In this document: positions 11,101-17,846 of the stretch, piece after piece | Layout: each line of letters starts with the position of its first letter | Numbering within the stretch: the first letter of the stretch is position 1 | Assembly: GCA_023525975.1 (NCBI GenBank) | Contig: CM042039.1 | Coordinates: 11,810,501-11,874,500, forward strand | DNA length: 64,000 nucleotides | DNA from: Smallanthus sonchifolius | Taxonomy: Eukaryota > Streptophyta > Magnoliopsida > Asterales > Asteraceae | Reading direction: 5' to 3' | Made by a program: the position numbers and the translations under genes | The notes under the pieces: generated by a model | Databases searched by the model: none | What the model was told of the DNA's origin: nothing | What the model saw: the letters and a program-made list of their open reading frames with translations, nothing else

Positions 11101-14100
11101 AGCGACGTTACTGTTCACGTGCGCGGCGGTTACTGCTCACACGGTGGCGGCGGCGGCGAACTGACCTGTGGTTGCGATTGATCGATCAAGAGCCCGAGCT
11201 CTGATACCAGTTGTTAGGATCAGTCACGCAACACACAAACAAGAAAGATAAAGAGACACAAGATTTACCTGGTTCGGTCAATGTGACCTACATCCACGGG
11301 GGCAACTAGGGTTTTCTTTTATTGAGTGATAATGAATTACAAGTACAAGAGATTAATTTATAGGCATAAATTAGGGTTAGACCCTTAATCAACAAGTTAA
11401 CTAAACTGGGCCCGCTTCGGGCTAGGGCCGGCTGACCCGAAGCCTACATCCCAACAAAACGGGTCAAATGGGTCGAACCTAAAGTTTCCAAAAGTGTATT
11501 TTGAATGCATACAAACCCTACATTGTTTCATTGGAATCAAAGATAATTATCGTAATAATATAGCTTTTATAACCATAATCAACAGAAATTATTTATTTAA
11601 ATGTTAAAACTTTGGACTAAAAGTGTTTTAGGTCAACCAACCCATTTGACTTGGACCACCCATTTCCACCTCAACTTTAGTTGTATCTGACATGTAAGTT
11701 GCAAGAAAGGCTTAGGTACATACTTGACAAGTAACATACATGTATGCAATGAGGTTTGGACCATCTAAAGATCTTATTCGTTAGTCTTATCCGAAAAAAA
11801 TGGAAGTTGAATAGGTGATAAAAGAAAAGAAAGTAATACCAGTAAAGAAAACTACTCTATATATATGTTTTCGGTAGGCAAATTTGTCTATTGTGGTTTA
11901 CGAGTTTTGGGGTCAGTTGGTAATTAATTTTTAGTGAGGTCATAACCATGGTTTAAAAAAACGGTCGAGGCGTACGCCTCGAAGGTGGTAGAAAAACGAG
12001 TCTGAGGCGACGCCTTACAAGGTATTTTTGTACGTACGCCTCACATGGGCTGAGGCGGGGCTGAGGTGGTGAAGCGGTAGAAATGGAAAATATTGACTTT
12101 TGACCCATTTGAGCTGTGTATATCGTTCTATTAACGAAATACACAACTCAAATGGGTCAAAAGTCCATAATTCGCGTCTGGTTCTCCTTAATTTGACCTA
12201 TTTTCTCATTCTTCTCCTGGATATGGCCTAATTTCTCATTCTTCTCCTATACATCAGACCTGGGAAAGGTTTGGAAGGGGTTGATGTAGTCAACAAACAA
12301 GATACAAATATTGTTTGATGTTTAGTATTTTATTTTTTGTAAGATATATAATTTTTATATTTATTTTTTAATTCCGCCTCGGTTCGCCTTGAGGCTTACG
12401 CTTTGTGAGGCGAAGGGAAAACGCCTCGAGGTGCGATTATGTTCTTTTAAACTTTGGTCATAACTATGTTTTAAAAAGGGTGTCTAGGCGTGAGGCTTTG
12501 GTTTTAAAAAGAGCAAGGCGCTCTGAGGAGTTTAAGTCCCAGTAGCCGAGGCGCGAGGCTAGAGCTTCACGTATGTGAGACACTCGACATTAAAAAAATA
12601 CTAAAAAATGAACTTTTTTTCAACAGCAACACCTAGATTATCTAGGTTAGAATGGGAAACACCTAGATAATCCAGGATCTATCACCCCCAAGACTTGAAC
12701 CCACAACCTTTGGTTGGGGTGAGATCACCACTCTAACTCTTACTTATTTACCACTTACTCCCCCCCTCCCCTCCCCTCCTCGCCTCCCCGGAACAAGATT
12801 CTGGGGCTTAGTTTCTTGAATTATTATGTTGAGTAGTTCTTCATATTGGCTGTAGAAGTTTTGGTCTTTGTGTTGGTTAGTTCTGGTATGAAATACGGTT
12901 TATAAACTAGTGCACCTTTGCCCCTTGCTTGAGCTCCAGGGACCCTATCGCCTTGTAGCGGTCACACTTTCTAAAACACGACACTATACTTATTTTTTTA
13001 AGTTTAGTTGTATTGCTTAAAAGAAGGAGAAAATGGCTCTAGATCCCCTCAATCCATAAGTTTGATTGCATTATGCCTTTGGGTTTCCAGACATTTTTTG
13101 TAGAAAATCATTCAACTCGGGGTCGGTTATTGGTAAAAGTTGAGGTGGCAATTTCTACCCATTTACGTAGTTTATTTGAGTTATGTCTTTCTCTTAGGTA
13201 AAATAGAAAAATAAGTCTTATTAGGAAAGATGTCAAATGGCCTAATAATTCAATTTGGATTATTTATAGATTTATCTCTAACGGCTCATTGTTTCATTGA
13301 ACCGCACATGTCTAACAATATATATTCTTTCTGTGGTGGGATCAAAGCAACGATAACCGTGATGATGAGGGCTGTAACCAAGGAAAACACAGGAGGTGGA
13401 TCGGAAATCCATTTTGTGACGGTTATACGAACGTAGGTAGGGAAAACATTGACACCCAAATGCAAGGAGGAAAGAGTAATCTGGTTTATGATTAAAAAGG
13501 TGTTGAAAGGGTGATTTATTGGAGGAAATTCTGGATGGAAGGCGATTGATAAGGTAGACAGCAGTTTCAAATGCAAAGTGCCAGAATCGGTGTGGGAGAG
13601 AAGTGTGGGCAAGGAGGGAAAGCCCTGTTTCCACAACATGACGATTACGACGTTCAACAATTTTGTTCACTAGTGTATGGACAGGAACGCCGATGAATGA
13701 TACTAAGCTTGGTGAAGAAGGAAGAAAGGTTACGAAACTCCCCCCCCCCCAATCGGTTTGCACACTCTTTAGTTTAGTGTTGAACTGACATTCAACCATG
13801 GTGACAAAGCTGGTAAAGGTGGTAAAAACATCCGATTTACGGACAAGCGGATAATACCACATAAATCGAGAGTGGTGATCCACACATAACAAAAAAAAAA
13901 CAGTGTCCATCAAGAGACACGGTAGGGGAAGGTCCCCAAACATCACAGTAGATTAAGTCCAAAACATTATGACTTTGAAATGTAGATTTATGTAAAGTAA
14001 GTTTGGAGGGTTTTCCCATTTGACAAGCATTACATAAAGAGGAACATAACTTGGAGGAAACAGGTAAGGAATTATTTGAAACAAGTAAATGAAAAACACG

Positions 14101-16120
14101 TTCATGAGGGTGTCCGAGACGTTGATGCCAAATGGTAGAGGAAGCTTTATTTGTTGTGAAGACTTGCTTGGAAACAGGCTTGAGTTGAGGAAGGCGAAGT
14201 GAGTAGAGGCCATTATCACTTGGACCCATGAGGAGGGTAGTGTGTGAAGACTCGTCCTTAACAACAAAAAAGGAAGAGTGAAACTCAAAATAAACATCAT
14301 TATCTAGGCAGAATTGTTTAACAGATAGCAAGTTCTTTTGAATGGCAGGTACATGAAGGATATTAGATAGTTTAAAGGTTTTGTTAGGTGAGAAAAATTT
14401 AGAAGAACCAATGTGTAAAATGGGTAAGGGCGTACCGTCACCAACGTGGAGTGAATCAATACCTTAATAAACCTCAGAGTTGTCAAGATTTGTTAAGTCC
14501 GGGGTAACATGGCCATTAGCACCTGTGTCTGGGAACCAGGTATTCCCCAAAGTAAAACCAGTGTCCGAAAAGGAGGCAAAGTTTGCCTGAGTAGCAGCCC
14601 GAGTGGTAACAGGAGAGTGGTTTGGGCATTGGGATGGTAAGTGACCGATGCCACAGCGGTTACAATGACCATAAACCATGTTCTGTGTGGAGGCCCAGGC
14701 AAATTGACGGGAGATAACAGTCCGAGTATTGTCACGTCCTCTGGTAGTACCACGGTATGACCCACGGTTGGTTCCACGACGAGAATTTCTGTTTGGCGCA
14801 GGTCGAGAGGCATAAAGGGCCTGTGGTGAGTTGAGAGGCTGGCTGATTGGGTTCAGTTGATACCCAAACTGAGAGGCATAAGCACGTTCCAGGGAAAGCC
14901 ACAAATCCCTGGAGGTAGTTCCCTGTACATGTTGAAATAAGGCCTCGGAAATGGTGGACAAGATAAGCATTCGAACATGCGCATCATTGGTAATCCACCG
15001 GAGGTAGTTAGGGTTGTCGGTAGTGGAGGCTTCTCCATCTTTGGAGGGTTCGATAAGGATGGTGGGTTCTGGACAGGGGATTGTCCCATTGACATAGTCA
15101 AATAGGTTGTTGGTTATAAGGAAGGGTTCAAGCATAGCTTTCCAATGCCCATAGTTTGTGGGGGTAAGGGTAAAGGAAAATTTGTGGCTGTTATGGCTGG
15201 TTTTCTCAGCAGAAGTGAAAGCTGCTAGGGCTGCCATGGTAATCGGAAGAAAAAAAAGGAAGGAGGAAGAGGATCGGACTTGGCTGTGATACCAAGATGA
15301 ACCGATGAGTTGTAATAAGTTGAGGTAAATGTTGTGTTGAGGTAAATGTTGTGTTGATGAAAAGAGAGAACACAAGAGGTCATTATAAAGACCAAAATAT
15401 TACAAAATAGACCCTTTAGAATTATAAAGTGATAGTCTAACAGGAAAGATGTCAAATGGCCTAATAATTCAATTTGGATTATTTATAATTTTATCTCACG
15501 GCTCAAAATTTTAAAATAAAAAAATATTAGCTTAAAGGGAAAGAGGTGAAATGGACAAACGGTTCTATTCATGTTATTTATTTTATAATCTTTAACCGGT
15601 CAATCGGGTAAAATCAACAACTTTAGCTTAAGACGACCAAGTCAAATGGGTCAAACTAGTCAAAAGTCATCCACAATATGCCTGTAAACTTAATGTGTAA
15701 AACCTTTTAAACCATTTTATTAAACACGTTAGATTATTATTGAAATAGTATAGTTTTTGTCAATCATATCTGGACATTAACTATTTACAAAATGTTTGGA
15801 AATAAAAATGTTTTCTAATATTATTTTTTGGTTAATATAACAAGTCACAATTTGGACTATATTGTTGCAGGAACTACTACAAGTGCACGTCAGCTGGATG
15901 TCCGGTCAGGAAGCACATTGAAATGGCGGTTGACGGTTCATCAGAAGTAGTACTAACATACAAAGGAATCCATGATCACGACATGCCCATACCGACAAAA
16001 GACCAAGCTCCGCCTAGTGTTCTTCTTACCGCTGTCTCTTCACCTTCAAAAAGCAACTTTCAATCAAACAAAGGTGAAACCGCCCCACCAAACACGATCA
16101 AGATCAAGATCAAACCTTGA
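1584..16120 (+). CDS. WRKY32-like: Group I WRKY transcription factor, 5'-partial (three exons)
   Basis: A DNA-binding transcription factor of WRKY group I, expected to act in the nucleus on W-box promoters. Exons 1584-2158, 3110-3268 and 15871-16120 join in one frame (984 nt, 327 residues plus stop). The N-terminal WRKY domain has WRKYGQK at 1833-1853 and a C-X4-C-X22-H-X1-H zinc finger; the C-terminal domain has WRKYGQK in exon 2 and C-X4-C-X23-H-X1-H completed in exon 3. The last intron splits the arginine codon of the PR motif, the conserved position for this domain. KQVKSPKGSRSY after the first heptad and KMVKGN after the second resemble the WRKY32/WRKY1 subgroup (from memory). The start lies outside the window. 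The last intron is 12.6 kb, mostly retrotransposons. The usual DGYNW before the first heptad reads DVYNW. Orthology is inferred; the family assignment is firm. Confidence 0.9.
2159..3109 (+). other. WRKY intron with SINE
   Basis: GTAAGT...CACTAG intron of 951 bp between the two WRKY-domain exons. Its only recognisable content is the SINE at 2774-2953. Confidence 0.8.
2758..2969 (-). mobile_element. tRNA-derived SINE with 16-bp TSD
   Basis: Read on the minus strand, the head carries a pol III box A (TGGTGCAGTGG) and box B (GGTTCGAATC). The tail ends in a short A run, seen as T's after 2773 on the plus strand. The element (about 2774-2953, 180 bp) is flanked by a perfect 16-bp duplication, GAAGTTTGTGAAAGTT, at 2758-2773 and 2954-2969. 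This is the signature of LINE-mediated retroposition. The perfect duplication suggests a fairly recent insertion. Confidence 0.85.
3110..3268 (+). CDS. WRKY32-like: WRKY exon with start of C-terminal WRKY domain
   Basis: The acceptor CTAG ends at 3109 and the donor is GTATAT at 3269. It encodes the linker and DGYRWRKYGQKMVKGNHHP, and ends two bases into the PR arginine codon. It completes the last codon of the previous exon with one base. Confidence 0.9.
3354..3598 (-). repeat. 3' LTR of outer copia element
   Basis: 245 bp, TG...CA on either strand. The only difference from the copy at 11212-11456 that I could find is G versus C in the TTTAC(G/C)TGG segment. The polypurine tract AAGTGGGAGAT (minus strand, 3599-3609) abuts its inner edge. 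Confidence 0.92.
3705..6260 (-). CDS. Outer copia pol: integrase, reverse transcriptase, RNase H
   Basis: An 851-residue open frame. The N-terminal third is the retroviral-type integrase core, with the catalytic aspartates in HSDVFGP and KSDNGGEY and the glutamate in QQNGVVERINRT. The middle is a copia reverse transcriptase: SPVVKMTTIR, QLDVKTAFLHGDL, SLYGLKQAPRQWY and the catalytic YVDDM. The C-terminal part is RNase H: YTDVDLGG, ALSTTEAEYMA, CDNESAVKLAKN and TKHIGMRYHFVRE. It ends 106 bp before the 3' LTR. The frame is intact here although the upstream gag-protease part is broken, so it is not joined to a usable start. No proper initiation context is needed in the family, where this segment is part of one polyprotein. 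Transcription would be antisense to the WRKY gene. Confidence 0.9.
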   Translation of the reverse strand: MKTGKTLKAQKLEPIHSDVFGPTPVPSLGGSRYYVTFIDDATRKVWVNFLKNKFEVFDVFKKWKTAVELETDLKVKCLKSDNGGEYISTEFTNFCAEHGIRMIKTVPGTPQQNGVVERINRTLNERARSMRLNAGLPKTFWADAINTAAYLINRGLSVPLGYKVPEEEWKGKSVKYEHLKVFGCSAYDLNKDGDKLDAKAKKYTFIGYGADQMGYRLWDFERRKVIRSKHATFNEAELYKDRKDSKVQKEYVEVEIENQKPVPEPDVDMFPDGGNDEESGGVSDSGSSESEDEQPPQQPDQSANWVRRSTRVTKQPDRYSPGPSVNYILLTENGEPENYTEAVKVKDSLQWEHAMKDEMSSLNNKTWVLVKLPPDKRALQNKWVFRVKDEHDGSKRYKARLVVKGFQQKKGVDYDEIFSPVVKMTTIRLVPSLVAAESLHLEQLDVKTAFLHGDLDEDIYMAQPEGFQVAGKENWVCKLKKSLYGLKQAPRQWYLKFDNFMERSGFKRCQMDHCCYLKKFSNSYIILLLYVDDMLIAGSDMKEISKLKKQMSQEVKMKDLGVAKQILGMSITRNKNDSSLTLSQEKYIGKVLERFKMNSEKTKPRNTPLGSHLKLTKDQCPKTEEERAEMASVPYASAVGSLMYAMVCTRPDIAHAVGVISRFMSDPGKEHWEGVKWVLRYLKGTQKMGLCFKGKDAILRGYTDVDLGGCKGSFKSTTGFVFTVGGTAVSWMSRLQKSVALSTTEAEYMAVAEASKELIWLRTFLEELGKRQSDYSLYCDNESAVKLAKNPVYHGKTKHIGMRYHFVRELINEGTISLKNISGAKNPADMFTKSVALDKLKLCIASAGLQE
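6262..7120 (-). pseudogene. Outer copia gag C-terminus, protease and pre-integrase, broken
   Basis: This continues the gag interrupted at 7121. Visible are a CCHC knuckle (CWNCKEKEHFRNQC), the protease site WIMDSGASFHA, and the pre-integrase segment SLWHQRLGHMSEKGM. Three in-frame stops lie at 6725-6727, 6617-6619 (where the related inner element has a tryptophan codon) and 6335-6337. A shift of reading frame between about 6260 and 6280 separates this part from the integrase ORF. The target site of the inner insertion falls in phase with both gag halves, so the gag frame was continuous before that insertion. Confidence 0.85.
7121..7502 (-). repeat. 3' LTR of GAG-only element
   Basis: 382 bp, TG...CA. 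By eye identical to 9709-10090 except CAGCC(T/C)CAATTG. Confidence 0.92.
7664..9217 (-). CDS. GAG-protease-like protein of nested element
   Basis: A 517-residue intact ORF starting at ATG 9217 (MAEDGKIRIEKFNG). Residues about 1-180 are a copia gag of the UBN2 type (WWKMQIEALFGENDLEMVL, NMYEKPSAGNRVFLLREL, ILLSSLPDSW). A CCHC knuckle CWSCNEFGHVKSQC follows at about residues 228-241. Then comes a protease active-site motif WVMDSGSSFHAMHSG and a stretch like the pre-integrase region (LKSKLISVGQLDKQGLEVRF). Where copia elements continue with the HQRLGH zinc motif and integrase, this protein has a basic, glycine-rich tail of about 120 residues that I do not recognise. No stop or frameshift is present. 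The leader upstream holds GTAGCGGCGG-type repeats. Confidence 0.88.
   Translation of the reverse strand: MAEDGKIRIEKFNGTDFAWWKMQIEALFGENDLEMVLAEKPDGMSKADEVVWNTKDKKARCKIVLALTRSVAFNIKEETTAYGMMTALSNMYEKPSAGNRVFLLRELFMMRMNEGSSVPDHINNINSILSRLSTVGTKLDDDTQAAILLSSLPDSWSGYVTAITNSGGAGNLKFSVVRDSILGEDIRRRNTSGGSSSSGIFNVGRGRENNWSSGSRGRSSSRARKNVKCWSCNEFGHVKSQCLGRNKEESGKNEGKRQVNTVQESNDDVLVCCVESSTDSWVMDSGSSFHAMHSGETMENLKVGNFGKVRIANGDVLDVTGMGDVNLVTSLGTTWNLKNVRVIPALKSKLISVGQLDKQGLEVRFGGGKWKVTKGNLVIARGNRRGCLYMVEVPAEGSMTVPQNKVRFAESKGRKKVQFARGEPGAKVIQAERGRRSKPGQGFGDSGSTGRVLGTVTKQRWVLKTGSPTVKISPMEVLLKEESGGSRVISGTGGSCKPVELENELELGEASTALSCT
9695..9706 (-). promoter_or_regulatory. Primer-binding site of GAG-only element
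   Basis: TGGTATCAGAGC on the minus strand, complementary to the 3' end of initiator methionine tRNA, two bases inside the 5' LTR. Confidence 0.9.
9709..10090 (-). repeat. 5' LTR of GAG-only element
   Basis: 382 bp, TG...CA; followed outside by the TSD GTTAA at 10091-10095. Confidence 0.92.
10091..10590 (-). pseudogene. Outer copia gag N-terminus, cut by nested element
   Basis: It starts at ATG 10590 (MAKEGKTKIEKFDG) and encodes the UBN2-type gag with WWRMQITDLLIQKDLDLVL, NMYEKPSAANKVFLIREL and LLLSSLLDSW. At 10091 it runs into the LTR of the nested element and stops at about 9958 after an LTR-encoded tail. It is about 40% alike to the nested gag as judged by eye, so both belong to one broader family. 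Confidence 0.88.
10938..11150. repeat. Leader repeat array of outer copia
   Basis: Between the primer-binding site and gag, many copies of CACTGTAGCG alternate with CGGCGG and CTGTTCACG; a unit of roughly 100 bp is repeated twice (about 10940-11040 and 11041-11135). Similar ACTGTAGCGGCGG repeats lie in the leader of the nested element (about 9490-9575). Confidence 0.75.
11198..11209 (-). promoter_or_regulatory. Primer-binding site of outer copia
   Basis: TGGTATCAGAGC on the minus strand, matching initiator methionine tRNA, two bases inside the 5' LTR. Confidence 0.9.
11212..11456 (-). repeat. 5' LTR of outer copia element
   Basis: 245 bp, TG...CA, followed by the TSD AAACG at 11457-11461. 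Confidence 0.92.
11947..12456. mobile_element. hAT-like MITE, GAGGCG type
   Basis: Inverted ends CATGGTTTAAAAAAAC and CAAAGTTTAAAAGAAC (right end read inverted) enclose 510 bp with subterminal TCGAGGCG/CGCCTCGA motifs at both sides. The flanks GTCATAAC (11939-11946, 12457-12464) are a perfect 8-bp duplication, as expected for hAT. There is no coding capacity. Confidence 0.75.
12465..12980. mobile_element. Second MITE-like segment, abutting the first
   Basis: It starts right after the TSD of the previous element with ATGTTTTAAAAAGGGTG; the right end, read inverted, is GTGTTTTAGAAAGTGTG. Both ends are followed by GGCG-rich subterminal sequence. The flanks (GTCATAAC and GACACTAT) match only partly, so the boundaries are tentative. 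It contains the SINE at 12609-12745. Confidence 0.45.
12609..12745 (-). mobile_element. SINE-like tRNA-derived element
   Basis: On the minus strand: box A-like TTAGAGTGGTGA, box B GGTTCAAGTC, and a 3' end ATCTAGGTGTTGCTGTTG followed by seven A's. The 3' end is shared with the SINE at about 61860-62085, so both belong to one family. I found no TSD. Confidence 0.6.
13223..13288 (+). repeat. Left long direct repeat flanking truncated copia
   Basis: 66 bp from AGGAAAGATGTCAAATGG to ACGGCTCA, nearly identical to 15442-15505. Confidence 0.85.
13286..14331 (-). pseudogene. Copia pre-integrase and integrase fragment, frameshifted
   Basis: Upstream frame (13837-14331): LLSVKQFCLDNDVYFEFH and IWHQRLGHPHERV with the CNACQMGK zinc motif. 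The integrase continues in another frame (13278-13946), with WHFAFETAVYLINRLPSR, FGCQCFPYLRSY and CVFLGYSPHHHGYRCFD. The second catalytic aspartate context reads QTDWGGGS, and the glutamate motif VERRNRHVVETGL is recognisable. The fragment ends at the truncation point before the reverse transcriptase. Confidence 0.8.
14464..15237 (-). pseudogene. Copia gag with internal deletion, plus protease start
   Basis: From ATG 15237 (MAALAAFTSAEKTSHN). The gag motif NYGHWKAMLEPFLITNNLFDYV is present. After LWLSLERAYAS the frame jumps to FGYQLNPISQ, losing the middle of gag without breaking the frame. A CCHC knuckle (CNRCGIGHLPSQC) and the protease motif WFPDTGANGHVT follow. Confidence 0.8.
15298..15442 (-). 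repeat. Single remaining LTR of truncated copia
   Basis: 145 bp bounded on the minus strand by TGTTAGAC and GGTTCA; it includes a near-tandem 18-bp repeat (GAGGTAAATGTTGTGTT). No partner LTR exists at the other end. Confidence 0.7.
15442..15505 (+). repeat. Right long direct repeat flanking truncated copia
   Basis: 64 bp, matching 13223-13288 with a few changes near the 3' end. Confidence 0.85.
15871..16120 (+). CDS. WRKY32-like: Last WRKY exon
   Basis: The acceptor TTGCAG ends at 15870. The first base completes the PR arginine codon, then NYYKCTSAGCPVRKHIE and GIHDHDMP complete the zinc finger. The C-terminus after the domain is short and lysine/serine/proline-rich, ending IKIKIKP at TGA 16118-16120. 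Confidence 0.92.
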
Positions 16121-16178
16121 AAATTTACACAGGTTATCTTTAGTTACCTGTTTGTTCAAAACATTTCATTTTAATTAG

Positions 16179-16184
16179 AATAAA
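16179..16184 (+). terminator. Probable WRKY poly(A) signal
   Basis: AATAAA, about 60 bp after the stop codon. Plant polyadenylation signals are loose, so this is a suggestion only. Confidence 0.4.
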
Positions 16185-17158
16185 TTCCTAGGTAGATCTA
16201 GTGGGTTTTGTTTAATTAATGTAGGTTTCAAATTTTCGGAAAATGTATTTTTTAATATTTTTTCAACTTTCGAGTAGACTCGAGGTCGGTCATTGTGATA
16301 TAGTGTACACTTAGATGCACAATAAGACTAGACCGGTTTAACCATAATCATTTACCTGTCTAGGCCAGGGGTGTGCAAATCAGACCGAACCGACAACACT
16401 GAAAAGGAACCCGACCCTAAATCAACTCAAGCATAATTAAAGCTCTAAGACACGAGTTTGAGCCCAAGCTTGTATACGAAGCTTGATTAGGGTCACAAAC
16501 CTAAAGGAGATTGTTGCTTGTAATATATGACCATGATAACCTATTATTATTATATAAATAGTTGTGACAAACAAGTTAAATATATATCTATTTTATTTTA
16601 TACCTAATTGTAACGTAGGGGAAGGATAATAAGAAAACTCATTGTTTTGAGAAAAATAAAAAACTACTTATTAAAGGTAAAAAAAAATAATAAAAAAATC
16701 ATAACTTAAAATATAAATCAAAAACTAAAAAAGTGGTTCGGAGACCTTGTTTCTCACGTCGTCCTCGTTAAAAAAATGGTTCAGAGAATTGTTTCCCAAC
16801 TCGAAAAAATAGTTGGTATAATTATAAATATACAAAAAATAACTATATATATAGTAAATAATAAAATAATAAAAGAGTTGAACGTGTGACTAAGAGCTAT
16901 TTTTTATACATGCATAATTGTTAGTGTGTTTCAAAAGCACTCTCCCTTCGCTATATCAATATCATTGCTCTTTTTTGTTTCAATATCCTTGGTCATACTA
17001 GGAGATTGTTGTGGTATTATCACGTGTCATGACTGGTGTGCTTTATGATCATCCTGTGAGATTGTTAGGGAATTTGGATATTTAATGGGCTTGGAACCTT
17101 TAGAATTGATCTTTGTGAGATTGTTGGCTATTTTGAATGAACTTGATTGTAGGGTGCA
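16185..17158. other. Non-coding, AT-rich
   Basis: No gene seen. At about 16374 the sequence AGGGGTGTGCAAA resembles the end of the hAT-like elements further right, but I could not find its partner end. Confidence 0.4.
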
Positions 17159-17795
17159 AAAGAGAGGCACAAATCGGGTATTCTTAAGAACATGTTCTGT
17201 TTTCGGAACCAGTTCTGGTTCTTGGTTGAAAAACCGGAACCTATGTACCGGTTCCGGGCATTCAAGAACCGGTTTTGATTCTTACCGGTTCCGGTAATTC
17301 AAGGCGGATATTTCAAGAACCTATTTCCGGTAACTAACTTTGCTTTTTCTGTTCATGTTTCAAAAATTTTTAATTAAGCCAATTTGACCCGGTACATTGT
17401 AAATAAGGTTGATGTGCCACTGAAGTGTGGGTAGCTTTTGACCATACATGTTATCTTTGGTAATTATTTTATATTAGTTTTTTGAAACTAACTTAGTGTA
17501 GTTGCTGCAATATATTAAAGACGGTAATATGATTCACAAGGTCATTAGCTTTCTAGTGATTAGTAAATAGTATTTACATATCCATTTTGTTTTTGCAAAA
17601 TTGCTCATGTTCTAGCTTTTTTGTCTTTTAGGTTAGTAGATATGGAGATCAAATAGCTAGCTTACAAAATAATACTACAAGCACCGGTCTTGGGGGGTAT
17701 TTTTAGAACCGGTTTTGACTAGAAATATTAAAACCTATCCAGACCCTACAGGTAGGGTCGGTTCCGGTTCCGGTTCCCTTTTTTTGTTCACCTCT
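17159..17795. mobile_element. hAT-like MITE, TTCCGG type
   Basis: AGGGTGCA at 17151-17158 and 17796-17803 is an 8-bp duplication. The inverted ends are short and imperfect (AAGAGAGGCACAAA; right end inverted AGAGGTGAACAAA). ACCGGTTCCGG-type palindromic motifs are clustered near both ends. No transposase is present. Confidence 0.6.
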
Positions 17796-17846
17796 AGGGT
17801 GCAGGGGCGGCTCATATGCTTTAAACAATAACCCATTGATTAGGGC

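Larger units (their letters stand above)
3354..11456 (-). mobile_element. Ty1/copia retrotransposon (Tork/Tnt1-like) with nested insertion
   Basis: The ends are 245-bp LTRs (3354-3598 and 11212-11456) starting TG and ending CA, flanked by a perfect 5-bp TSD AAACG (3349-3353, 11457-11461). By eye the LTRs differ at one base only. On the minus strand the order is LTR, initiator-Met tRNA primer-binding site, leader, gag, protease, integrase, reverse transcriptase/RNase H, polypurine tract, LTR. The gag is split by the element at 7121-10090. The coding region also has in-frame stops and a frameshift (about 6274-6727), so this copy cannot make a complete polyprotein. The lineage call rests on the domain order and the HLKVFGCSAY, YVDDML and GSLMYAMVCTRPDIAHAVG motifs. 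Confidence 0.93.
13289..15442 (-). mobile_element. Truncated Ty1/copia fragment with one LTR
   Basis: On the minus strand it begins with a 145-bp LTR (15298-15442, TGTTAGAC...GGTTCA) and a primer-binding site TGGTATCACAGC (15283-15294). Gag, protease and part of the integrase follow, and it then stops abruptly at 13289. Reverse transcriptase, RNase H and the 3' LTR are missing. Instead of a 5-bp TSD the whole fragment is flanked by 64-66-bp near-identical direct repeats. That is unlike normal integration. Confidence 0.85.
3269..15870 (+). other. 12.6-kb WRKY intron filled with transposons
   Basis: This intron starts at GTATAT (3269) and ends at TTGCAG (15870), at the conserved PR position of the C-terminal WRKY domain. 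About 10.8 kb is recognisable mobile DNA: the nested copia pair at 3354-11456, the hAT-like element at 11947-12456, a second MITE-like segment with a SINE to about 12980, and the truncated copia at 13289-15442. All the LTR elements lie antisense to the gene. The remainder (11462-11946, 12980-13222, 15506-15870) is AT-rich and looks like the original intron. Confidence 0.85.
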
